NCBI GenBank assembly: GCA_027038555.1
Contig: JALVVX010000018.1
Coordinates: forward strand, 1 to 46,035
Source of the DNA: Nautiliaceae bacterium
Lineage (GTDB): Bacteria; Campylobacterota; Campylobacteria; Campylobacterales; Nautiliaceae
Length of the DNA: 46,035 bases
Direction of reading: 5' to 3'
Below the pieces are notes generated by a model. It was not told the origin of the DNA and searched no databases. It saw only the letters and a program-made list of their open reading frames with translations. The translations under genes and the position numbers were made by a program. Positions 1-8,998 of this stretch are shown in pieces (position 1 is the stretch's first letter; every line of letters begins with the position of its first letter).

Positions 1-1003
1 AATACCATTTAATAGTTTTAACAATACCACTCTCAAAATTCTCATCAGCCTTCCAACCAAGCTCATTTTCTATTTTACTTGCATCTATTGCATATCTTCT
101 ATCATGCCCTGGTCTATCTTTTACAAAGGTTATTAAATCTTTGTAGCTTTCTTTTTCTCTTGGTTTTAATTCATCTAATATCTCACATATTTTATTTGCA
201 ATATATATATTTGTCCTCTCATTTCGTCCGCCAATATTATATGTTTCCCCGGCTTTTCCTTTATGATACGCTAAATCTATTCCTTTGCAGTGGTCTAATA
301 CATATAGCCAATCTCTTATATTTTTACCATCTCCATATATTGGAATTGGATTTTCATTTAGAGCATTTCTTATTATTGTAGGTATTAGTTTTTCATCATG
401 CTGTTTTGGTCCATAGTTGTTTGAGCAATTTGTAATAATTGTATTTAAACCATAGGTATGATGATAGCTTCTAACTATCATATCAGAGCTTGCTTTACTC
501 GCACTGTATGGTGAATTTGGAGCATAAGGTGTCTCTTCTGTAAAAAGTATATTTGGATCTTCTGGCAAAGTTCCATATACTTCATCAGTTGAAATATGAT
601 GAAATCTGCATCCTTTATATTCATCTTTGTATTTAAAAGGCTCTTCCATCCAATAATTCTTTGCTACATCTATTAACGTATATGTTCCATTTACATTTGT
701 CTCAACAAATACTCCTGGATTTTTTATTGAATTATCCACATGACTTTCAGCTGCAAAATGAATAACACCTTTTACATCATACTCTTTAAAAATATATTCA
801 ACAAGCTCTCTATTACAGATATTCCCTTTTATAAATTTATATCTTGGATTATTTTCTACTTCTTTTAAATTTTCTAAATTCCCTGCATAAGTTAAAGCAT
901 CTAAATTAACAATATTATATTCTGGATACTTTTTTAAAAAATATGGAATAAAATTACTTCCTATAAATCCTGCTCCACCTGTTACTAAAATAGTTTTATT
1001 CAT
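1..1003 (-). CDS. rfbB: dTDP-glucose 4,6-dehydratase, 3' end cut by window edge
   Basis: This enzyme dehydrates dTDP-glucose to dTDP-4-keto-6-deoxyglucose, the second step of dTDP-L-rhamnose synthesis in the cytoplasm. The reading frame is open from an ATG at 1003 to the left edge, giving 334 codons. It shows the N-terminal NAD-binding motif GGAGFIGSN, the STDEVYG segment and the short-chain dehydrogenase YSASK motif. RmlB proteins are usually about 340 residues, so only the extreme C-terminus should be missing. The start overlaps the stop of rfbD by 8 bp, which implies translational coupling at the distal end of the capsule operon. The family assignment is secure. Confidence 0.95.
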   Translation of the reverse strand, partial: MNKTILVTGGAGFIGSNFIPYFLKKYPEYNIVNLDALTYAGNLENLKEVENNPRYKFIKGNICNRELVEYIFKEYDVKGVIHFAAESHVDNSIKNPGVFVETNVNGTYTLIDVAKNYWMEEPFKYKDEYKGCRFHHISTDEVYGTLPEDPNILFTEETPYAPNSPYSASKASSDMIVRSYHHTYGLNTIITNCSNNYGPKQHDEKLIPTIIRNALNENPIPIYGDGKNIRDWLYVLDHCKGIDLAYHKGKAGETYNIGGRNERTNIYIANKICEILDELKPREKESYKDLITFVKDRPGHDRRYAIDASKIENELGWKADENFESGIVKTIKWY

Positions 1004-1859
1004 CTATTTCCTTTAAACAATTTTTTAAAGAATCTATCCAATAAGGGATTTTTATATTAAACTCTTTTTTTATTTTATTCTTATTAAGAACTGAATAGTG
1101 TGGTCTTTTTGCTGGTGTAGGATAATCTTTTGTTTCAATTGGATTTATTTTTATATCAATATCTTTTATTTCAAATATACTTTTTGCAAAATCATACCAA
1201 CTACAAACTCCTTCATTGCTAAAATGAAAAATTTCAGCTTTAAAACTATTTAATTTTTCATAATGTTTATCTACTATTTCTAAAATAGTTTTTGCTAAAT
1301 CTTTTGCATATGTAGGTGTTCCTACCTGGTCAAACACTACTCCAAGTTCACCTCTACTTTTAAGCCTTAACATAGTTTTTACAAAATTATGCCCAAAACT
1401 GCTATATACCCAAGAAGTTCTTATTATTATTCCCTTTGCATTTGAATTTTTAAAAACCTCTTCACCTTTTAGCTTTGTAAGTCCATAAACACCTTGTGGA
1501 TTTGTTTTATCTTCTTCAATGTATGGTTTATAATTTTTTCCATCAAACACATAATCAGTTGAAATATGAATTAAAGGAATTTCTTTTTGTTTAGAAATAT
1601 CAGTTAAATACTTTACTGCTTTATGATTTATCAAATCTGCAAGCTCTTTTTCACTCTCAGCTTTATCAACTGCTGTATATGCAGCACAGTTTATTACTAA
1701 ATTAATTTTATTTTCAGTTACAAAAGTTTTTATTTTCTCTTTATTTGTAATATCAAGTTCTTCTTTATCAGTAAAGTAAAAGTTATAAGGATAATTTTTT
1801 GATAAAACTCTTATTTCACTTCCAAGCTGACCATTTGCACCTGTAACTAATATATTCAC
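996..1859 (-). CDS. rfbD: dTDP-4-dehydrorhamnose reductase
   Basis: It catalyses the last step of dTDP-L-rhamnose synthesis, NAD(P)H-dependent reduction of dTDP-4-keto-L-rhamnose. The 287-residue protein opens with the Rossmann motif GANGQLGSE near residue 7. It carries HISTDYVFDG and a Y-x3-K pair in GVYGLTKLKGE, all typical of RmlD. Length is normal for the family. It overlaps rfbC by 4 bp (ATGA) and rfbB by 8 bp, so the four rfb genes are tightly coupled. Presence of the full pathway in a capsule locus suggests that L-rhamnose is a building block of the exported polysaccharide. Confidence 0.95.
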   Translation of the reverse strand: MNILVTGANGQLGSEIRVLSKNYPYNFYFTDKEELDITNKEKIKTFVTENKINLVINCAAYTAVDKAESEKELADLINHKAVKYLTDISKQKEIPLIHISTDYVFDGKNYKPYIEEDKTNPQGVYGLTKLKGEEVFKNSNAKGIIIRTSWVYSSFGHNFVKTMLRLKSRGELGVVFDQVGTPTYAKDLAKTILEIVDKHYEKLNSFKAEIFHFSNEGVCSWYDFAKSIFEIKDIDIKINPIETKDYPTPAKRPHYSVLNKNKIKKEFNIKIPYWIDSLKNCLKEIDE

Positions 1860-2431
1860 TTTACATCCTCATACAAATCTTCATATTTAAATATTTCAGC
1901 ATCTTTTAAAAATGGTGCATTTTTATCTTTATCAGATGCAATTATTTCTTCTTTTGGAAAATTCCAGTTGATATTTATATCAGGGTCATCAAATCTTATA
2001 TTTCTATCATATTCTGGAGCATAATAATTATCTACTTTATAAGTAAAAATTGCTTCATCACTTAAAACTAAAAATCCATGAGCAAACCCTCTTGGAATAA
2101 AAAGCTGCCTTTTATTCTCTTCACTAAGTTCAACTGCTACATATTTTCCAAATGTAGGAGAGTTTTTTCTTATATCTACTGCTACATCTAAAACTTTACC
2201 TTTTATAACTCTTACAAGTTTACTTTGTGCAAAAGGTGGCAATTGATAATGAAGCCCTCTAAAAACCCCTCTTTTACTTTTAGATTCATTATCTTGAATA
2301 AAATTTATTTTTCTTATATTTTTTTCAAATAAATCCTGCCTAAAAGTCTCCATAAAATAACCTCTATCATCTCCAAATACTTTTGGCTCTATTATTACAA
2401 CTTCTGGAATATCAGTTTTTATAAACTTCAT
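1856..2431 (-). CDS. rfbC: dTDP-4-dehydrorhamnose 3,5-epimerase
   Basis: It epimerises dTDP-4-keto-6-deoxyglucose at C3 and C5, the third step of dTDP-L-rhamnose synthesis. The 191-residue cupin protein contains the typical early segment with [10 protein letters not shown], the active-site stretch RGLHYQ, and the later [14 protein letters not shown] segment that carries the RmlC signature. Length agrees with the family (about 180-190). Its start overlaps rfbA by 4 bp and its stop overlaps rfbD by 4 bp. Confidence 0.95.
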   Translation of the reverse strand: MKFIKTDIPEVVIIEPKVFGDDRGYFMETFRQDLFEKNIRKINFIQDNESKSKRGVFRGLHYQLPPFAQSKLVRVIKGKVLDVAVDIRKNSPTFGKYVAVELSEENKRQLFIPRGFAHGFLVLSDEAIFTYKVDNYYAPEYDRNIRFDDPDININWNFPKEEIIASDKDKNAPFLKDAEIFKYEDLYEDVK

Positions 2432-3324
2432 TTATTATCCTTCAAATAACTATCTTCTAAAATTTTTAATAGATACTTTCCATATCCTGTTTTTTTAAGA
2501 GATTCTCCAATTTTCTTTAATTCATCTTTACTAATCCATCCATTCAGATATGCAATCTCTTCCAAACAAGCTATTTTAAGTCCTGTTCTTTTTTCTATTG
2601 TTCTTATAAAATTTGCCGCATCAAGCAAACTATCATGAGTCCCTGTATCAAACCATGCATACCCTCTTCCTAGAAGTTCTACTTTTAATCTATTTTCTCT
2701 TAAATACATCTCATTAATACTTGTAATTTCAAGCTCCCCTCTATCACTTGGTTTTACTTTTTTTGCCTTTTCTACCACATCATTTGGATAAAAATAAAGT
2801 CCCACTACTGCATAATTACTTTTTGGTTTCTTTGGTTTTTCTTCTATTGATATTACTTTTCCACTTTCATCAAATTCTACTACCCCATATCTTTCTGGAT
2901 CATTTACATAATATCCAAACACTGTCGCACAATTCTCTTTTTTTACATTTTCTATGCTATTTTTAAATAAATCAATAATATCATGACCATAAAATATATT
3001 ATCCCCAAGCACCAAACATACATCTTTATCTTCTATAAAATCTTCCCCTATTATAAATGCTTCTGCTAAACCTTTTGGCTTTTCTTGTATCTTATATTCT
3101 ATATTAAGCCCTAATTGACTCCCATCTCCAAAAAGTCTCTTATAATTATCAATATACTCTGGATTTGATATTACCAATATATCCCTTATTCCACTTAGCA
3201 TCAAAACACTTAAAGGATAATATATCATTGGCTTATCATAAAGAGGAAGTAGCTGTTTTGATATCCCCTTTGTTATCGGATATAACCTTGTCCCACTCCC
3301 TCCTGCTAAAATTATCCCTTTCAT
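2428..3324 (-). CDS. rfbA: glucose-1-phosphate thymidylyltransferase
   Basis: It makes dTDP-glucose from glucose-1-phosphate and dTTP, the entry step of the dTDP-L-rhamnose pathway. The protein has 298 residues, normal for RmlA. The nucleotidyltransferase signature GGSGTRLYP lies at residues 8-16, followed by [18 protein letters not shown]. Further motifs are LGDNIFYG and [15 protein letters not shown]. The ATG at 3324 is preceded by a purine-rich AGGAG ribosome-binding site. It sits 12 bp after cysQ and overlaps rfbC by 4 bp, linking nucleotide-sugar supply to the sulfate-activation genes upstream. Confidence 0.95.
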   Translation of the reverse strand: MKGIILAGGSGTRLYPITKGISKQLLPLYDKPMIYYPLSVLMLSGIRDILVISNPEYIDNYKRLFGDGSQLGLNIEYKIQEKPKGLAEAFIIGEDFIEDKDVCLVLGDNIFYGHDIIDLFKNSIENVKKENCATVFGYYVNDPERYGVVEFDESGKVISIEEKPKKPKSNYAVVGLYFYPNDVVEKAKKVKPSDRGELEITSINEMYLRENRLKVELLGRGYAWFDTGTHDSLLDAANFIRTIEKRTGLKIACLEEIAYLNGWISKDELKKIGESLKKTGYGKYLLKILEDSYLKDNK

Positions 3325-3336
3325 ACTTTCTCCTTT

Positions 3337-4113
3337 TTATTTTACTATAAACCAAGGATTTAAAAGATTTAATTTATTATATTGCATAGGTAATTCATTT
3401 TCATAATTATATACTTTTTTACCACTTTTCCTAACAACAGCATCAGCAGCAGCAGTATCCCACTCCATTGTAGGAGCAAGACGCGGATAGATATCTGCTT
3501 TTCCTTCTGCTATGAGGCAGAGTTTAAGACTGCTTCCAATAGAAATAAATTCTTTCTGTTTATCTGTTTTTATATTATCTATAAATTCTTTTGTCTCTTC
3601 ATTTAAATGGCTTCTGCTTGCAACAATTATAAATTTATTATCATCTCTTTTTACTGGAAGTTTTATTAATCCTTCTTTTTCTACCTTATAAGCATTTTCA
3701 TTATCATTAAAATATACCCAATCTAATACCGGTGCATAAACAATCCCAAATATCGGCTCATTTTTATGAATTAACGCAATATTTACAGTAAATTCCCCAT
3801 TTTTTTTGATAAACTCTTTTGTTCCATCAAGTGGGTCTATCATCCAAAAAAGTTCCCAATTCTTTCTCTCTTCATAAGGAATATTTCTTCCTTCTTCACT
3901 TAAAACTGGCAAATTATATTTTTTTAAACCTTCTACAATTATATTATGAGAAGCTTTATCTGCTTGTGTTAAAGGTGATTTATCATCTTTATATTCAATA
4001 TTAAAATCTTTATTATAAATCTCTAAAATTCCATCTCCAGCTTTTTTTGCAATATTGATAATATCATCTATATTAAATTGAAAATTATTAATTTTAAAAA
4101 TTTTACTATACAT
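3337..4113 (-). CDS. cysQ: 3'(2'),5'-bisphosphate nucleotidase (CysQ)
   Basis: CysQ hydrolyses 3'-phosphoadenosine 5'-phosphate (PAP), the by-product of every sulfotransferase reaction, to AMP and phosphate. This relieves product inhibition. The 258-residue protein belongs to the inositol-monophosphatase fold. It shows the metal-binding motif DPLDGT at residues 93-98, an upstream LSEEG and a C-terminal WDTAAADAV. Its start overlaps the end of cysC by 8 bp. Placement between the APS kinases and rfbA, in an operon with two sulfotransferases, points to PAP clean-up during polysaccharide sulfation. A role in sulfate assimilation is the alternative, but no reductase genes are nearby. Confidence 0.9.
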   Translation of the reverse strand: MYSKIFKINNFQFNIDDIINIAKKAGDGILEIYNKDFNIEYKDDKSPLTQADKASHNIIVEGLKKYNLPVLSEEGRNIPYEERKNWELFWMIDPLDGTKEFIKKNGEFTVNIALIHKNEPIFGIVYAPVLDWVYFNDNENAYKVEKEGLIKLPVKRDDNKFIIVASRSHLNEETKEFIDNIKTDKQKEFISIGSSLKLCLIAEGKADIYPRLAPTMEWDTAAADAVVRKSGKKVYNYENELPMQYNKLNLLNPWFIVK

Positions 4114-4720
4114 TTATATATCCTTTATCATTTAAATACTTTATTATTAAATCTACTGAGGAAACTATATCATTGTTTGTTGTATCTATATGAATATCTG
4201 GATTAGTTGGTTCTTCATATGGAGAATTTATTCCTGTAAACTCTTTTATCTCTCCATTTAATGCTTTTTTATAAAGTCCTTTTGGATCTCTTTTTATACA
4301 CTCTTTTATAGGTGTATCAACAAACACTTCTATAAAATCTTCACCTATAATATCTCTTGCTTTTTCTCTATCTTTTTTAAATGGCGAAATAAATGCTGTA
4401 ATAGTAATAATCCCTGCCTCTAAAAATAACTTTGCAACTTCACTAATTCTTCTTATATTTTCTTCTCTATCTTTTTCACTAAATCCTAAATCTGAATTAA
4501 GTCCGCTTCTTATATTGTCTCCATCAAGCAGATATGTATGATGTTTCATTTTATTAAGTCTATATTCTAGCTCATTTGCAATTGTACTTTTTCCGCTTCC
4601 AGATAGACCTGTTAGCCATATTACACATGATTTTTGATTTTTTATGTTTTCTCTGTCTTTTCTTTGTATTTTATGAGTTATTGGAATAATATTATCTCTT
4701 TTTTCGTCAAACTTATACAT
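4106..4720 (-). CDS. cysC: adenylyl-sulfate (APS) kinase
   Basis: It phosphorylates APS at the 3' position to give PAPS, the universal sulfate donor. The 204-residue protein has a Walker A loop GLSGSGKST at residues 38-46, the DGDNIRSGLNSDLGFS segment that binds APS, and the FISPFKKDR region typical of CysC. Length is normal. It lies 3 bp after a second APS kinase gene and overlaps cysQ by 8 bp. Two adjacent APS kinases of different architecture are unusual. Confidence 0.93.
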   Translation of the reverse strand: MYKFDEKRDNIIPITHKIQRKDRENIKNQKSCVIWLTGLSGSGKSTIANELEYRLNKMKHHTYLLDGDNIRSGLNSDLGFSEKDREENIRRISEVAKLFLEAGIITITAFISPFKKDREKARDIIGEDFIEVFVDTPIKECIKRDPKGLYKKALNGEIKEFTGINSPYEEPTNPDIHIDTTNNDIVSSVDLIIKYLNDKGYINV

Positions 4721-4723
4721 TTT

Positions 4724-5449
4724 TTACCTTATATAATATTTTTTTATATATTTCACAATCATATCCGCCGCTTCTTCTGGTGATAATTTTTCTGTATCAA
4801 TCACAATTTCAGCATGTTTTGGTTCTTCATAAATATCACTAATACCTGTAAAATTTTTTATCTCACCTTTTAGAGCCTTTTCATAAACACCTTTATAATC
4901 TCTTTTTTTACAAGTCTCAACACTTGCTTTTATATATACCACAATATTATTTTTTACCATCTCTCTTATCATCTTTCTAGCTTCTCTATAAGGACTTACA
5001 AAGCTGCACACAGTTGAGACTGAGTTTTTTTGAAGTGTTTGAATCAAATGTCCTATTCTTTTTATATGCCTAAGTCTCTCTTCTCTTGTGTATCCTGCTT
5101 CTGGAAAAAGCTCTCTTACATCCTTAGAGTCAATTCTTTCAATTGGAATATCTAGTTTTTTTAATTTCTCATATACTAAATCCGCAATGGTAGTTTTACC
5201 GCTAAGAGGGAGTCCTGTAAACCATAAATTAAACGGTTCAATCCTTTTTCTCCCCCATCTAACCTTTTGCCATACTTTCTCATGTCCCCAGTAAAGCCCA
5301 ACTTTCGCAACAGTTTCAAGCAGTCCTGTTGCTATTGCAAGTTCTACATTTCCAAAAAATACATAAACTATTCCCATAGTAGTACTTGTAGCAACAATTC
5401 TCCAACTTATTCCTTTTACGATTGAACGGATATTTGTCTCTTTATACAA
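4724..5449 (-). CDS. DUF2061 membrane domain fused to APS kinase
   Basis: The 241-residue protein joins two modules. Residues about 5-65 match DUF2061 in character: ISWRIVATSTTMGIVYVFFG, a second hydrophobic stretch, then GHEKVWQKVRWG. Residues about 72-241 form an APS kinase with a Walker A loop GLPLSGKTT at 79-87 and an FVSPYREARK segment. The kinase half would make PAPS; the N-terminal part probably places it at the inner membrane. Kinase activity is plausible because the P-loop lysine and threonines are kept. The start codon is TTG, supported by an AAAGG box 6 nt upstream. It is not a duplicate of the neighbouring CysC, since the sequences differ clearly. Confidence 0.85.
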   Translation of the reverse strand: MYKETNIRSIVKGISWRIVATSTTMGIVYVFFGNVELAIATGLLETVAKVGLYWGHEKVWQKVRWGRKRIEPFNLWFTGLPLSGKTTIADLVYEKLKKLDIPIERIDSKDVRELFPEAGYTREERLRHIKRIGHLIQTLQKNSVSTVCSFVSPYREARKMIREMVKNNIVVYIKASVETCKKRDYKGVYEKALKGEIKNFTGISDIYEEPKHAEIVIDTEKLSPEEAADMIVKYIKKYYIR

Positions 5450-5480
5450 GTTTAGCCTTTAATAGTTTTAGATAATTTTA

Positions 5481-5520
5481 AATAGAATTAATAGAATCGA
5501 TAGAATCTATTAATTCTATT
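5481..5520. repeat. perfect 15-bp inverted repeat at the end of cysN
   Basis: Arms at 5481-5495 and 5506-5520 are exact reverse complements around a 10-nt loop, and a GATTCTATT-like unit recurs several times alongside. The structure spans the cysN stop codon (5516-5518) and the 66-bp gap before the DUF2061-APS kinase gene. No T-run follows on the transcribed strand, so it looks like an RNA processing or stabilising hairpin rather than a classical terminator. The function is inferred only. Confidence 0.6.
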
Positions 5521-7000
5521 CTATTGATTCTTTGATTTCCATTGATTCTATCTCTTCTATTGCTTTACATCCCCACTCAGGAAACTGCTCTCTTATAAAT
5601 TTATTAAGCGCAATTTCACTTTCGGTATAGACTCTTTTTTTTCTTCTTTTTGTAGCTTCACCTACTATCATTCCAGCTGCTACTGTATTATTTGTAATTT
5701 TATCTATTAAAATAAATGCTCCACTCCCTTTATTTTCTTCATATAAATCAAACGCTATTTTTTCATCCAAATCAATTTGAACTCTTGCTATATCATTTAA
5801 ATTTAATGTTTTAGCTTCTACTTTATCAAGAGTATTTACATCTTTTTTAAATAAAATTTTAGAGATTCTACTATTTGTCTCTTTTGTATAAATTTTTAGA
5901 TAATAATCTCTATTTTTAAGTCCATCTTCATCAAGCCATACAATCATTGCTTCAAAGCTGTCATTAAATTTTGGCACTATTTCATCATCTTTTATTATTA
6001 AATCTCCTCTGCTTATATCAATCTCATCATTTAATGTCAAAGTAACAGCCATAGGAGCAAATGCATTATTTAATAGTTTTTCTTCTTGTTTAACCTCTTT
6101 TTCAGGATTAACAGGTGGAACTATCTCTTTTATGGTAGAAGTTTTAAGTGAAGGATATACTTTTATTTTATCACCTACATTTATCTCTCCACTACTAATA
6201 GTCCCAGCAAATCCTCTAAAATCAAGGTTTGGTCTATTTACATATTGCACAGGAAATCTAAATGCATTAAATTCATTTCTTAAAATCTCAATCTCTTCTA
6301 AATATCTAAGAAGCGGTTTTCCTTTATACCAAGGCATATTGTCTGATTTCTCAACTACATTATCACCTTTTAGGGCACTTATTGGAATAAATTCAATCTC
6401 ATATTTCATTGTTTTATATGGAAGTGAAGTTCTAAGTTTTTCAAACATATTTTCATAATCTTTTTTAATTTTTTCAAATACATCTTTTGAATAATCTACT
6501 AAATCCATTTTATTAATTGCCACTACTATATTTTGAATTCCAAGTAAAGTTACCAAAAAAGAGTGTCTGATAGTCTGAGTCAATACTCCCTTTCTTGCAT
6601 CTATTAAAATTACTGCAAGCTCTGAATTACTTGCTCCTGTTACCATATTTCTTGTATATTGCTCATGCCCCGGTGTATCTGCTATAATAAATTTTCTTTT
6701 ATCTGTTGAAAAAAATCTATAAGCTACATCAATAGTAATTCCCTGCTCTCTTTCGCTTTGTAATCCATCTACTAATAGTGCAAAATCTATCTCTTCATCA
6801 GTTGTCCCATATTTTTTACTCTCTTGTTTTGCTTGTGCAAGCTGGTCTTCAAATAGTATCTTTGAATCATATAAAAGTCTTCCGATAAGGGTTGATTTTC
6901 CATCATCCACACTCCCACACGTCAGAAGTTTTAGCATATCTTTATTTTCATGTTCTTTTAGATAATTTACAATATTGCCTGCTTTATACTCATTACTCAT
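5516..7000 (-). CDS. cysN: sulfate adenylyltransferase large subunit (GTPase)
   Basis: CysN couples GTP hydrolysis to APS formation by CysD from ATP and sulfate. The 494-residue protein has an EF-Tu-like GTPase domain with GSVDDGKST at residues 29-37, DTPGHEQYTRN and NKMD. Beta-barrel domains follow, with PVQYVNRPNLDFRGFAGT. There is no fused CysC domain of the NodQ type; instead two free-standing APS kinase genes follow. It starts 26 bp after cysD and ends with a TAG inside a perfect inverted repeat. Confidence 0.95.
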   Translation of the reverse strand: MSNEYKAGNIVNYLKEHENKDMLKLLTCGSVDDGKSTLIGRLLYDSKILFEDQLAQAKQESKKYGTTDEEIDFALLVDGLQSEREQGITIDVAYRFFSTDKRKFIIADTPGHEQYTRNMVTGASNSELAVILIDARKGVLTQTIRHSFLVTLLGIQNIVVAINKMDLVDYSKDVFEKIKKDYENMFEKLRTSLPYKTMKYEIEFIPISALKGDNVVEKSDNMPWYKGKPLLRYLEEIEILRNEFNAFRFPVQYVNRPNLDFRGFAGTISSGEINVGDKIKVYPSLKTSTIKEIVPPVNPEKEVKQEEKLLNNAFAPMAVTLTLNDEIDISRGDLIIKDDEIVPKFNDSFEAMIVWLDEDGLKNRDYYLKIYTKETNSRISKILFKKDVNTLDKVEAKTLNLNDIARVQIDLDEKIAFDLYEENKGSGAFILIDKITNNTVAAGMIVGEATKRRKKRVYTESEIALNKFIREQFPEWGCKAIEEIESMEIKESIE

Positions 7001-7026
7001 TTAAAACCCTTTTTATCATTTTTATA

Positions 7027-7938
7027 TTAGAAATAACCTTCTATTTTTTTCTTCTCCATACTTCCTTCTTGGTCTTTATCAATAAGTCTGCCTTCTCTTT
7101 CACTTGTTTTAGATAAAAGCATCTCTTCTATTATCTTTTCAAGTGTATTGGCATGTGATGGAATTGCACCTGTTAGAGGGTAACATCCAAGTGTTCTAAA
7201 TCTCACCCACTCTTTTTTTGCTTTTTTTCTAAGCTCTTCTGGCATTCTATCATCATCTACTAAAATTTTAGCCCCTTCATATTCTACTACTTCTCTTTCT
7301 TTTGCAAAATAAAGAGGAACGATTGGAATTTGTTCTAAATAGATATATTGCCAAATATCAAGCTCTGTCCAGTTACTAAGAGGGAAAACCCTTACACTCT
7401 CACTTTTATTTATGTGAGTGTTGTATAAATTCCAAAGTTCTGGTCTTTGATTTTTAGGGTCCCATCTGTGATTTTTATCCCTAAAAGAAAATATTCTCTC
7501 TTTTGCTCTACTCTTTTCCTCATCTCTTCTAGCTCCGCCTATTACTGCATCAAATCCCCATTTGTTAAGAGCCTGTTTTAGTGCTTGAGTCTTCATTATA
7601 TCTGTATGAACTTTACTTCCATGAATAAAAGGATTGATATTCATCTCAATCCCTTCTGGATTTGTATATACTAAAAGCTCTACTCCAAGCTCTTTTACTC
7701 TTTTATCTCTAAATTCTATCATCTCCCTAAATTTCCATAATGTATCTACATGAAGTAAAGGAAATGGTGGCTTTGCTGGATAAAATGCTTTCATTGCTAA
7801 ATGAAGCATTACAGAACTGTCCTTTCCTATACTATACATCATTACCGGATTGCTAAAACTTGCCGCAACTTCTCTTAATATATATATACTCTCCGCTTCT
7901 AGCTGTTTTAGATGAGTTAATCTTTTCTTATTTAGCAT
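7027..7938 (-). CDS. cysD: sulfate adenylyltransferase small subunit
   Basis: CysD adenylates sulfate to APS together with CysN. The 303-residue protein has the PP-loop ATP pyrophosphatase motif SIGKDSS at residues 36-42, the [12 protein letters not shown] segment, [15 protein letters not shown] and a C-terminal [13 protein letters not shown], all diagnostic for CysD. The ATG at 7938 has an AAAGGA ribosome-binding site and overlaps the preceding beta-helix gene by 11 bp. The genetic linkage to sulfotransferases indicates APS production for PAPS-dependent sulfation. Confidence 0.96.
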   Translation of the reverse strand: MLNKKRLTHLKQLEAESIYILREVAASFSNPVMMYSIGKDSSVMLHLAMKAFYPAKPPFPLLHVDTLWKFREMIEFRDKRVKELGVELLVYTNPEGIEMNINPFIHGSKVHTDIMKTQALKQALNKWGFDAVIGGARRDEEKSRAKERIFSFRDKNHRWDPKNQRPELWNLYNTHINKSESVRVFPLSNWTELDIWQYIYLEQIPIVPLYFAKEREVVEYEGAKILVDDDRMPEELRKKAKKEWVRFRTLGCYPLTGAIPSHANTLEKIIEEMLLSKTSEREGRLIDKDQEGSMEKKKIEGYF

Positions 7939-8998
7939 TTGGGTCCTTTTGGTTAATATATTTTAAATTAACTTTATGTGTAATTATATTATTTTTAAAT
8001 ATAACCTTATAAGAATTATCAAAAATAATATCTGTGTAATTTATATCGTTTTTTTTAACAGGGTAATAAAAAATATTATCTTTTACTATTGAGTTATATA
8101 CATTTTTTAAAAAAACATACACATATTCTTTACTTCGTCTATTTCTATATATTAAATTATTTTTAATTATTAAAAATTTTTTATTAATAACTTTAATTCC
8201 ATATTTTAACGAGTTAATATGATTATTTACTATAAATCCTTCCGGTTCAATAGACTTTAAATCAATATTTATTCCAATAAATGTATTAACAAATTTAGAA
8301 AATGAAATAAATATTCCTTCAGGCCCAGGAATTTTATTAGAAACAAAATTTAATCCTATTTTACTAGACCAACATCTAGAATTTAATATCGTTGGTGAAT
8401 ATGTGTTTTTTAAATTAAAGCATACATCCATAGAAAAATTACTATTTTTTTTAGCTTTTGGCCCAAAAAAACCTGTAATAAACACATTTTGTATTAAAGG
8501 TCTCCAAGCTCCATTAATATCAATTGCTTTTTTAAAAAAAAATTTCTTATTATTATTTAAAGTATTTATATAAATATTTTTTATAATAATATTCCGTTTA
8601 TGCTGATTACCTCCATATGGTTGTTTAAAATAAATTGAATAAGAAATCTGTCTTTCACTTGCATGTATACTAAAATTACTTATTTCAACAGTATGATTTC
8701 TTTTATTAGAAATAAATTTAAACCCACCTTCTTTATTTTTAATAATAAAATTTGTAACTCCTATACCTGCACCTGTAATTTTAATACCTTCAAATTTAGA
8801 TAAATTAAAAAATAGAGGGGTTTTTAATATATATGTACGAGGAAAAAATTTTATAAAAATATATTTACATTTTGTTTCTTTTAAAAATTTATTCAACCCA
8901 TTCAAAGATATAGACATATAACTACAATTATATGCTTTAATTATAGATATACAACAAAAAATAAAAAATAATAATTTCATACTTAAAAATTTTTCCAT
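7928..8998 (-). CDS. secreted right-handed beta-helix protein, unknown activity
   Basis: The 356-residue protein begins with a short charged segment and a hydrophobic stretch (residues about 8-22, [16 protein letters not shown]), which reads as a Sec signal peptide. The rest is rich in short repeating N/I/F beta-strand units such as [29 protein letters not shown] and [13 protein letters not shown]. This is the pattern of pectate-lyase-like parallel beta-helix proteins. Such folds occur in polysaccharide lyases, epimerases and tail-spike-like binding proteins, and I cannot identify catalytic residues. Methionine 7 (8980) is an alternative start. It overlaps a sulfotransferase by 16 bp and cysD by 11 bp, so it belongs to the sulfation block and may act on or bind the exported sulfated glycan. 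The gene is strikingly AT-rich and includes a T9-A6 run. Confidence 0.65.
   Translation of the reverse strand: MEKFLSMKLLFFIFCCISIIKAYNCSYMSISLNGLNKFLKETKCKYIFIKFFPRTYILKTPLFFNLSKFEGIKITGAGIGVTNFIIKNKEGGFKFISNKRNHTVEISNFSIHASERQISYSIYFKQPYGGNQHKRNIIIKNIYINTLNNNKKFFFKKAIDINGAWRPLIQNVFITGFFGPKAKKNSNFSMDVCFNLKNTYSPTILNSRCWSSKIGLNFVSNKIPGPEGIFISFSKFVNTFIGINIDLKSIEPEGFIVNNHINSLKYGIKVINKKFLIIKNNLIYRNRRSKEYVYVFLKNVYNSIVKDNIFYYPVKKNDINYTDIIFDNSYKVIFKNNIITHKVNLKYINQKDPNAK

Noticed and set aside
79-381. Plus-strand 100-residue open frame
   Set aside because: It lies opposite the rfbB coding sequence and has the low-complexity Leu/His/Tyr composition of antisense translation in AT-rich DNA.
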